Below, piece by piece: positions 24,801-33,500 of a stretch of DNA of 64,000 nt. Origin of the DNA: Asterochloris sp. CNOR1. Lineage: Eukaryota; Chlorophyta; Trebouxiophyceae; Trebouxiales; Trebouxiaceae. The notes below the pieces were generated by a model. That model was given only the letters and a program-made list of their open reading frames with translations. It made no database searches and had not been told where the DNA came from. How positions within the stretch are numbered: the first letter of the stretch is position 1; each line of letters begins with the position of its first letter. The stretch is from the NCBI GenBank assembly GCA_963969365.1, contig OZ017753.1, positions 806,001 through 870,000 of the forward strand. Reading direction: 5' to 3'. A program made the translations under genes and the position numbers.

Positions 24801-27800
24801 ACTGACTGAGTTGTGACCCCTGCAGGTATGGCCAGAGCCCGACAGCTCCGCAGGTAGGAGCCCTGCAAGCCTATGCAGATGCGCTGAACGTGCACAGCCC
24901 TCAGTGTGCTCCCCTGCCGTACCCAGCCTGGAGGGAGGGGCACCCTAAGACTGCTTCAGTTGCCCCACAGGTGCGGCGGCTGTGGCGCCAACAACAGTGA
25001 CTGTGGCTTCTGTCTGTCAGGTTTCTGTATGCAAATGTCCACCTGTTGTATAGCACTGTTTGGTCTGGCTGCTGCAAAGACCATTGGGCTCTGCAGTCTC
25101 TGCTCTGGAAGTCCCTGCTTCATGAGGATGTTCTGCCTTCCCATGCTGGTACCCCTGCCTCTCCTGCTGCAGGTGCAGGACGCTCATGACGTGGACTTTG
25201 AGCTGCTGCAGCTGCAGAGCAGGGTGTCCCTGTCCTGGCGAGAGGGGTATGATGGCATGGAGGCAGCGGGTGACACTGCTGTAGGCCAGCCGGGGGCTGG
25301 GCAGCTCAGCCGGCTGCTTCACACAGCTGGTGGGTGCTTGCATGAGGCATGCGTGTGCAGGCTCTGCCTCGTCATGCTGCCATTAGGTGATTTCTAGAGG
25401 CTGCTGCCTCAGGCGGTGCCGCCTGTCATGCACTTTAGCATCCCCTATGGCTCAAGCACATTGCAGAGAGCACTGCATTGCAGTCAAGCGATGTCATGGA
25501 CTCCTTGATCTGTATCCTTTCCATCATCTGGCTCTGATCACGGCGTCCTAGCCCTTCAACAGGATTCATGCCTGTTGCGCTGCACACCGAATGCCTAAGA
25601 GCACTGTGTCAGACTGTTTGTGTGAGGCATACGTGTGCAAAATGCTTACCATAGCAGAGTGTCATACATCCAGCACCATGCCTTTGCCTGGCAGCTCTGT
25701 GACAGTGATGATCAAGCTGGATTCTGCAGGCATGACACCAGATCCTCTGGACCACGCCTTCATGTGGCAGCTCATGACCGCTCTGGTGGCCATCGGCGAG
25801 CTGCCTGTCACAGCAGATGATGGGCAGCCCCACCAGCAGGTTTGTTGTCAACTAAGACAGCAGTATGTTAAAAGTGGCAATGGAATGCAAATCTATGACC
25901 GCACTGGAGGCCATTGGCAGGCTGCCTGTCACAGCAGCAGATCGGCAATGCCACAACAAGCCAGTGGCTTGCCCTTTGCACACCAGGACTGCATGTGCAC
26001 AAGTCCTGTCCCTCAAGACGCCCCGCACTTTTCAGTCACGGCTGCTGCTGCCCACTGGGCAGTGATATGCAGCGACGAGGGAGTCCAGTGTGCCTGCAGG
26101 TGCTGCAGGTGGCGGCCAGCTTTGTGGGCCAGCTGGAGAGCCTGAAGCTGCCGCAGTGGGCCGTCTATGTGGCCCTGCACCTCCCCAACTCCCCGCAGCA
26201 TGCTGGCCTGCGCAGGCAGGTAGTGCGCGAGCTGCTCTTCAGGTGGGCAGCAGAGATGCACACTGCCCAGAAACTCACAGCTTGTGGGGCCCGCGGTGCA
26301 GAGTGCAGGTCTTATGTGTACGAGGTGCTGTTGCTGGGCCATCAGCAATGACTTGCCACGGATCAGCCCCAAGGGCTGGACATAGTGTGGGGTGCCATGT
26401 AGTTGGGTTGGCAGCCTGCTGCAGTGTGGCGCGGCGTGTGAGGATGCAGCAGCGCTGACTCTGGGGTTCACTGCTGCTGCAGGCATGCCACGCAGTGGCC
26501 TCATTTGGTGGCATGAAGCAATGCTGTTCTGGGGGCACTGTTGCTGCTTGCACAGGAGACACATCAAGCGAAAGCACACCCTCTCAAAGCCATCCGTGCT
26601 CAGGTCTGACTTGATGTGCTGTAGGCATGTCACAACATGGGAGCAGCATCCAGCAATGCAGGACTTCCTGCAGCAAGAGCTGGGCATCCCTGCCGTGTTG
26701 TTGGCAGAGGCCTCTGCTCAGCTGGCGCTCTACCGCCAGGATGCAGCAGGTAGAGATGCGCCCACTTTGCAGACCTGTGGGCATGGCCGGCCATGCCTGC
26801 AAGCAGGAGGTCTTGACAGCAGCATCTGGGCACATGGCAGACCTCCTGAGCACGGCTGGCTGGGCATGTCTTGGCAAGCAGCAGCCAGCAGTTGATAATG
26901 GGATGCAGAAGGTCAAGCTCTGCCCACATGCTGCGGCCATGCTGGCTTTGCCCGTCCTGGAAGCATGCACAGGGATCTCATGTGCTTGCAGCCTAAGCCA
27001 CTTGCAGCAGGCAGCACCTGATTGGCCCTCACAATTGAGCGGCCCTCACAATCGAGATGCTGTCCTCTGTTCATCAGAATTTTTTGATTGTGCTGGTGCC
27101 CATGTTGCTTCCAGGGCTCTCTCGCAGCTGCCCTCACAGCTGCAGGGACACTGATGTTGCTGCCCTCTTGAGCAGTGTCTCCGGCATCTGCAGCCTTGCT
27201 GGGGCAGTTGCTGGCTGTGCAGCCTTAGCCTTCACTCCTGCCTCCCTGTTTGCAGGCTTGCTTGGGCAGCTACTGGCTGCGCAGCAGTGGGTCGAAGCGC
27301 ACCAAGTGTTCTGCTGCCACCTGGCTCCCCGCCTGTTCCTGGCGGCTAAGGGCAGCCTGCACAGCCCCCGACAGAGGCAGCTGCAAAAGTGGCTGGCCAA
27401 GCTGCAGCAGCAGCAGCCACAGGCAGGCAGCGCTGTGGGCAGAGACGCATGGGATGCTGGTGCTGGGCTGTACCTCAGCTTCATGGAGGTCAGTCTTGCA
27501 GATCATCTGAGTTGCTCTGCTGACTGTTGGCTGCCTGACACCTGGTTGCCAAGCATCTGCTACACCTGCCTTTTACTCCATGTCCAGACAGTGTGATGAG
27601 AGAGGCAGCAGTCAGAGGGAGTAATTACATGTCATCATCCTCTCCTGCTGAGATGGGACATGCCCTGCCTGCAGGCTGCTCAGAAGCAGCCCTCCTTGGG
27701 CAGGCAGCAGCACCAGGCTGCACAGCCCCAGCTGCAGGAGCTTGTGCAGCTCAGCCACCAGCTGCAAGCTGCACAGGGGCGCCTGCAGGCGCAGGCACAG

Positions 27801-28299
27801 GTGGCGGCGCGTGCAACCCTGGGACGGCCCACCTCGAACCTGACGCTGCAGCAGGTGTGCTTTCAATTGTGGCCACCTGAAGACCTGCACGCCTGTGGCC
27901 CTCTGCCGCCATCCCCAGCGGCCTGCCATGGTGTGCTGGAATCATGTTGGGGGCTGGTGCAGCTTGCTTGCTTGGCGCCTATCTGTCAGGCGCCATGAAC
28001 GGCTTTGCTGGACGACTCCCATGTCCAGACCAATGCCTGTTCACCCTCCTAGTCACCAAGCTGTATTGTCCTGTCTGCATCTGCTGCAGGCTGTCTTGGC
28101 AAGGATGTCAGCAGATGTGGCAGGCTGGATCATGTCAGAAACTTCTTCACAGGCTGCTCTGCATGGTCCTGCACAGCAGAGACAGCGGCTGCTGATAGCC
28201 ACAGAGCAAGTAGCCAGCTGGCAAAGCCTTGAATCAGGGCAGCGTATGCACAGCCTGCACACTGCTGCCCAGAGGCTAGCCTCAAGCATTGCATTCTAG
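9823..28299 (+). CDS. NUP98: NUP98-NUP96 fused nucleoporin precursor
   Basis: This encodes a nuclear pore precursor that is expected to cleave itself into the FG nucleoporin Nup98 and the scaffold Nup96. Exon 1 (9823-9832) holds only ATG TCC TGG G. Splicing to 9912 gives MSWGGFGQSSTPAFGQ, a typical Nup98 start. FG-repeat exons run to 13313 (among them 10108-10161, 10236-10287, 10369-10434, 10650-10905, 11949-12208, 12404-12589, 12782-13313), with a GLEBS-like exon at 11216-11394. A linker follows (13887 onward, 14821-15165, about 15520-15690). The autoproteolytic domain is on 16275-16496, 17140-17384 and 18227-18360. NUP96 follows, with exons such as 21290-21510, 21890-22130, 22754-22941, 23485-23637, 24000-24187, 26100-26240, 26627-26750, 27258-27486 and 27670-27855, ending with TAG at 28297-28299. 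No stop or new gene start was seen between the two halves, so I call one gene. Linker exons around 13900-15700 and 18360-20300 are the least certain. Confidence 0.85.
11216..11394 (+). other. GLEBS-like motif exon of NUP98
   Basis: This exon interrupts the FG repeats and encodes a conserved non-FG block: a TGTRTLPYQTTS stretch, then ICAMPQYSSKSVEELRWEDYQ-type sequence ending at the donor at 11394. In animals and fungi the GLEBS segment binds the WD40 protein Rae1/Gle2. The EELRWEDYQ core is the part shared with plant Nup98. Binding to an algal Rae1 is inferred from the family. Confidence 0.8.
16195..16220 (+). repeat. C-rich low-complexity tract
   Basis: An almost pure run of C with a few T and one G lies in the intron before the autoproteolytic-domain exon at 16275. 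It may act as part of a long polypyrimidine tract but is otherwise unremarkable. Confidence 0.8.
16275..18360 (+). other. NUP98 autoproteolytic domain (peptidase S59)
   Basis: Three exons make the domain. 16275-16496 has YRVSPSPDELLRI and VENFTVEHKELGKIHW. 17140-17384 has LNGQAQVTLYN, WERRLKRAA and WRFVVEHFS. 18227-18360 continues RYDFSHLDSDEEDDD. The catalytic His-Phe-Ser triplet is encoded at 17374-17382, and in this family the chain breaks between Phe and Ser. The downstream sequence turns acidic, as it does in Nup98-96 precursors. Since the HFS triplet is intact, self-cleavage is expected. Confidence 0.88.
17428..17845 (+). repeat. Decayed intronic copies of the NUP98 cleavage-site exon
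   Basis: The real exon end (17330-17384) encodes RRTGKWRFVVEHFS and a GTGAGG donor. A diverged copy at 17438-17487 reads GRTGRWRLVVEHWVN in one frame, with HFS changed to HWV (17475-17483). Another fragment at about 17795-17845 ends in codons for HFG (17831-17839), then AG and a GTGAGA donor. Both lie in the intron before 18227. Neither keeps the Ser nucleophile, so if spliced in they could not cleave. Confidence 0.7.
22527..22735 (+). repeat. Two decayed copies of a NUP96 exon upstream of the real one
   Basis: The real exon (22754 onward) begins with codons for PQWHLQCDRERGLQQLWQ. A copy at about 22527-22612 carries the same CAGTGGCACCTTCAGTGTG core and reads APQWHLQCGEI before losing the frame. 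A second copy at about 22655-22730 keeps only the spacing and the GGGACCTGCAGCTGCTGTG part. Together with the real exon they form three tandem units about 100-125 bp apart. Confidence 0.7.
25670..25970 (+). repeat. Tandem partial copies around a NUP96 exon
   Basis: The exon at about 25735-25840 encodes DHAFMWQLMTALVAIGELPV. A copy at about 25868-25970 reads MTALEAIGRLPVTAADRQ in a different frame of the same strand. A shorter upstream copy at about 25674-25720 reads HHAFAWQLCDS. The middle copy best fits the Nup96 family, so the flanking ones are probably duplicated and decaying, though the downstream copy is still open for about 60 codons. Confidence 0.65.
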
Positions 28300-28451
28300 T
28301 CTAGAACGGAGAGGCCACGAACTTTGAAGCTTTGAATGAATTCAAGGTTGACTCAACATCAGTATGAAAGTGACTTCATGTGCATTCGCCGAGCTTGCTT
28401 GCCAGCAAGCATGGTGGCATGTCTATATTAATCTCATCAAGGCAAAAGGAG

Positions 28452-30155
28452 CTACTCCAGATTGGTCCACCAGTCAGTGGTCGAGTTCCCATATGTCATG
28501 TTGGACACTGGCATCAGATGTTGCTGACGCAGACCCCAGACCAGCAGGTCTGGGTTGTCAGCAATCTTCCCTCTCATGCTGTCGCCTGCCTCCACATCCA
28601 CCTTCAAGCGCCAGTGCAGCGCCCTCAGGGCTTTGGAGACCTCCTCAGCATACAGGAACACAGGGTGGCGCGACAAGAAGGCTGCCTGTGCCTGTTGAGG
28701 GTCCTCCTGCTGGCTGAAGAAGGCCTGCTGCAGACTGGCCAGGTGGGTGTCCAGTGCAGCGTCATGCTCCAACAAAAGCAGCTGGGGCTGCCATTCTATG
28801 ATCAGCCCTAGGTCAGCGGCGGGCAGCAGGGCCCCTTTAAGGAAGAGCAGCTGCTGCGCAACCTCCCCTGGGTCCTTCTGCAGCAGCTGGGCCAGCTGCT
28901 TGTCTGTCAGCTCCTGGCCTGGGGTGCTGGGCATCTGCAGGCAAGCATCACACATTTGCGAGCGACGGCCACTCAGCACGAGGGATTTTTGAACCCGTTG
29001 GCTGCATGTATAGCATGTGAGACTGCTGAGCATCACAAGCGCACTCTGAACAGACATCGACATGTACTGATGCACAGGTTGTTGTGGCAGGCGTGCCATA
29101 TATCTCCTCAGGCACGGCCAGCAAGTCAGATTGTACATGAGAGGCACTTATGCATCTGCCTGCAAAGCATATGGGTCGCTGCCCACCTGATCAGGGCCGC
29201 GGTGGGCTGAGCTGTTGCCTGGCAGCAGCGTGGGAGCCAGCTCTAGCAGATCCTGCAGGCGCTGCGCAAACTCCTCTCGGCTCCAGTCATTGGGGCAGTA
29301 GTGGCGCGCCATGCCTGCATAAAAACAAAGGCTGTTTCCAATGGCACAACTGGCCAATCTGAACGTAGGCTCATCCAGAGCTGCTCTGGCTTGCTGCACA
29401 CAGTTGCAGTATTGTCTGATTTGCCTGATGTGCACCACAGTTGGTGGTGCGTATGCCTGGCGCGGCAAGGCGGGAGTTGCATGCATGCACAGTCCTCGGG
29501 AAGATTATCTTGGGCATGTGCATCCTCTGAGCAGCAGCGGTATTTGCTGGCGGCGAGGTTGCTTGTCTACAAGCCTGAGGTTCAGTGCGACACTCCCAGC
29601 ACTGGCTGCAGGTGGTCTCAAGTGCTGCTGTTGGCAACGATGCATAGCTGGTGAAATGTGAATGCCATGCAGCAAGCCGTACAGCATAGGTCTGCCTGGC
29701 ACTCTTCACATCTGCAAGGCAGTCTAGTGATGTGCGCCTCAGCTTGTGGGTACGAATGCCGGACTTCAAATGAAAGGCTTGCCTATCAGCGTGCGGTGAC
29801 GGCCCTCAATTTCCAGCAGCAGCCAGCGTGCGTCCTGCTGTTGGTCTTTCCAGGGGGTGGGGGCAAGAGTTGCCCTCACTGTTGTGTCACAGCGGTGCTT
29901 GCGCTGCTGACGCTTGCTGTGGCAGACCTGGGCGCAGGACCTACTTCTGCAACCTCCGAGGTGAGGCGAGCAAAGGGCAGGGCGAATCCTGCAGGCAGGC
30001 ACAACAAACTGTCAGAGCAGGTATGGAAGCAGGTTTCAAGCAGATTGGAAACAGCTTGCCTGATCGCCAGGTCCATGGTCCTGCCTAGAATGATGAACCT
30101 GATTTCCTCAGCTTCTGGACGACGTTGCAGAGGGCTCTTGTGTGCCTGAAGGTAG
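28452..30155 (-). CDS. Unrecognised helical protein, weakly mTERF-like
   Basis: It is convergent with NUP98-96. The last exon (about 28936 to 28452) encodes a Leu-rich helical chain with repeating segments such as LTDKQLAQLLQKDPGEV, GLIIEWQPQLLLLEHDAAL, FLSRHPVFLYAEEV and IADNPDLLVWGL. Such P-x-L-L helical repeats recall mTERF domains, which bind organelle nucleic acids, but the match is weak. The exon joins in phase 0 to about 29313-29188 (HYCPNDWSREEFAQRLQDLL). Coding-like stretches continue upstream at about 29835-29770 (ARWLLLEIEGRHRTLIGKP) and 30155-30055 (RRPEAEEIRFIILGRTMDL). The upstream joins and the true start are not resolved, and several candidate donors there are GC rather than GT. 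This may be two genes. Confidence 0.45.
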
Positions 30156-30576
30156 CCAAGCGTCTCACATCTGATACACCCCGAATGCGGCGCAAGGAGA
30201 CAGGTCATGCACCTTTACCTGCTGATCCGTCAGAGCTCACTCCCTTGAACACTGTGTATGCCAAATTGACACCTGCAAGCCATTGTACTCCTCAAGACAT
30301 GCTATTTGAAGCTATGCAGGGTCAGTGGGGAGGCTCTACCAGTGATAACAGTAGCAACCCCCAGGAAGCCTGCTGTCAGCCTGAAGGCAACGTCAGCAGC
30401 TCTCATGTCAAGCCTTGTCAATATCATATATTCACTTTATCAGCGAAGCACTTGTTGCTTTGCTTGCCCAAGTTTCGCTTTGCGAGCTTCTTATTGTGGC
30501 CGAAGGCAATACATAGCCGCACGTCACGCTAACATCCATGCAAAGCATCTAGTTTCACCATCTGACTGAAGCTTCG

Positions 30577-33500
30577 ATGGCAGGACCTGAGGCCAGCCCA
30601 AACAACGAAAAAATCAGACTGCTGGCTGTAGACAGAGTGCTGCAGGTGTGCATGTCCCCTGTGCAGTGCGCTGCAAGCCTTCGCGCGCAGCACTTACACC
30701 AACGCTGAGGCTCCTTTGAGCCTCAAAAGAAGGAGCGCCTGCAAACGGGCAAGACTGTCGTTGCAGGAGGAGGCAGCAGGCAGCAGCACAGCTGGCTCAA
30801 ACCATGGGAGCCACCCCTCGGGAGCCCCCTCACTGCCAGGCTCAACACGTGACAGGCGGAACAGCGCAGCAGAGCTGCAGCACTGGCTCAAGCTGGACGC
30901 AGAGGGCAAGGCCTCCTTTGTCAGGGTGTGCATCGCTCGCCTGATGTGTGCTGCTGCGGCAGCACGGCCGCACATCAGTGTTGTTGCTTCGAGGACAGCG
31001 AAGCTGTGCTGAGTTGCAGCCAGTCTGTTGTTGCGGCAGCTGGACTGCACAGCACTTGTGTTGCTTTCAGGACAGTGCAGCTGTGCTGTGCTGCAGCCAG
31101 CAACAGCTCCTAGAGCCGCATTGGACCAGATTGAGCAGGGTCTGCACACCTTGCGTGCACCAAGTGCTGCGTGCCTGCACCATCAAGGGAAAGCTGCCTC
31201 TATAGACTGAATCGTCTGGCAGACTGAGAACGCTGCTGTGCAGCAGCACAGGCACTACAACCCTGCCGTCCTTGACACAGCCACCTAGTGTCATGCTACC
31301 CAGACTGGTTGCGCCTCACGTGTGCAGGGCGACAAGCACATCATGACCCACCAGCTGTCCATCCCATACAGAGACCTGAGAGTGCTGGACCCACAGGTCA
31401 GCAACTGGGCTTCACATGTGCAGACCATTCCTGCAGCATCCATCCAGCCTTCTCTCTACCTGCGCTGCTGCAGGTGCCCATTCCATACCCGTCTGCCATC
31501 TTCATTCGTGAGAAGGCCCTGGTGGTCAACCTCGAGACCATTCGCATGATCATTGGTGAGGCTGACAGCGGCGATGACCATGTCAGGAGTTTTGGCAGCC
31601 AACGCTGCGTGCCGCCAACAGTGTCAATCGCAGCCAGGGAGCTGCATGGCAAGGCCAGTGAACATGGGCAGTGCTGCACGCTGGAGGCCGTCCTGCGCTC
31701 TCTGCGCCTGGCATCTGTGCTGCTCCACTCTAACGACTGTGTTCTGCGCTAGAGAGGGCGGGAGGTGAACATCACACAGGGCTGCCTGCCCCGTCCTTTG
31801 AAGACACAGCCGTGACTGGCTACACGGCCTGATGTCGCTGCGCACCTGTATTGGCTCCCACCACTTGCAGGTCGGGATGCAGTGTATGTGCTGAGCGCTC
31901 CATCGACCGGCTGCGGACCCGCAGGCTCCTTGCCCACCCCTGACCTGCCCTTTATCCGGGACCTCGTCCTACGCGTCAGCGCAGCCGAGGAGGACTCTGA
32001 CAAGCCCCACCCCAGATGGTCTGATTTGACATGCTTGGTGCTGCATCAAGGCTGGGGTGCTGTCTGGGTGCTCCAAGCTGGTGGACACCAACCACTTGCC
32101 CTTGACGTTGCAGCAGATCTATGGCAAGGTCTTGATCTGAGCTGCACCAGCTGTGTTGCCTTGCCTCTGGTACGATTGTCGGCAAGCGTGGCTGCTAGAC
32201 CGCCTTCAGTGTGGACATTAGGCAGCTCAGGAAGCTTAGCCAAGGCTTACTGCCCTGCACAGGCTGCTCGAGAGAGCTTGGCCCCTAGAAACAAGAGGCT
32301 TGCCAGGTGCATGTGGTCCCTAGCTAGCCCATGGAGGTCACCAAATAGGTGCAATAGCCCTGCCCCGCAAGAAGTAGCAACACCTGGCCGTCATCAGGCT
32401 GCTGCTGCCAGCAGTCTCACCACTGTCGTCCATGCAAAAAGGATGGAAACTTACCTTGTGCTCTTGAGTGCATATTGCCCCTTGCAAGCTGCTTCAATGG
32501 TTCAGTGCTGGCAGTGCTGGAACCTGGAGCCTGATCTTCATGCAGCGAAGCAAACCTGGCGCGCATGAACCGCCTGCTGCCCTGCATAGGCTGTTCAGCA
32601 CTCGAGTTCAGGCCCTGCTGGAACTCGCAGCCCCACGCTTCCTGCAGGAAAGGAGGCGCATGTGGTCTGCATGCTTGCCTGCAAGCTGCTTGCAGCTGGA
32701 AGCCTACCTGCTGCCCCCTGCAGCAGGCAGCAGCACCTGTCCATGGTGGAGGCTGGCACGAGTGAAGTTGGCTGCAAACTTCACACTGCAGGAAGGAGGC
32801 GCACCTGGTGCATGTGGACCGCACGCTGCCCTACGAGCTGCGCGCACTGGAGGGCGCCCTGCACAATGCTGTTGGCCGCCTGGAGCTGGAGGTGCTGAGC
32901 CTAGAGGACCGCATCAACACAGGACTCAGGCAGCTGGATGTGCGGGTGGGTGCAGCATGCAGCCCATAAGCTTGGAACATGTTCTGATGTTGTGCTCACG
33001 TCCCGCATCTGCAGCATTGCAGGGTGCTCAATTGATGTGCATTACTGTTGGACATGTGGTCGGCTGGCTGCTGCTAGATGCCTGTGTTGGGCAGGCTGGC
33101 ATCACTCTCTGTGCACCCTGCTGGGGCAGGCCAGGCTGAGGGCCAACGGCAAGCGGGATGTCACAAAGTTTGACAGTATCCTGTTTGAGGAGCATGGCAT
33201 GCCTGCTTGACAATGTTGACAGGGACAGGCCTCTTGCCAGTTGCAGCACATGTATCAAAAGCAGTGCCCGGGGAATGCTGCGACCAGCCTGATGCCATCC
33301 TGCTCAGTCACCCATCGTCAATAGGCATGGGAAGCAATGCTGCATTGTGTAGAAGGCCTTGATGCCTGCAGGTGTCCAGGCATGGGCTTGAGAAGGTCCA
33401 GGGGGGTAAGGTGGTGCTCAACAAGCTGCTCAACCGCATGGCGCGCCTCAAAACGGTACAGACCTGCTGCCAGCAGCTTCAGCAGGCAACTGCCTGGCAG

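Larger units (their letters stand above)
20096..28299 (+). other. NUP96 scaffold portion of the precursor
   Basis: The part after the cleavage site matches Nup96 (Nup145C in yeast), an alpha-solenoid member of the Y-complex. Seen in order: VSLPSRLFQDPSELFEAR (about 20120), MLGRSTRAGWGPGGLL (about 21450), WHLMHLLFSE (about 22910), ARLLTGHELAAATVAAASS (about 23545), AHKRVLEDQLAAWQ with LDWRRALGLHLW (24015-24187), a DPLDHAFMWQLM exon (about 25740), LPQWAVYVALHLPNS (about 26150), QELGIPAVLLAEA (about 26675) and GAGLYLSFMEV (about 27465). The spacing and order follow the family along the whole length. Confidence 0.82.
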
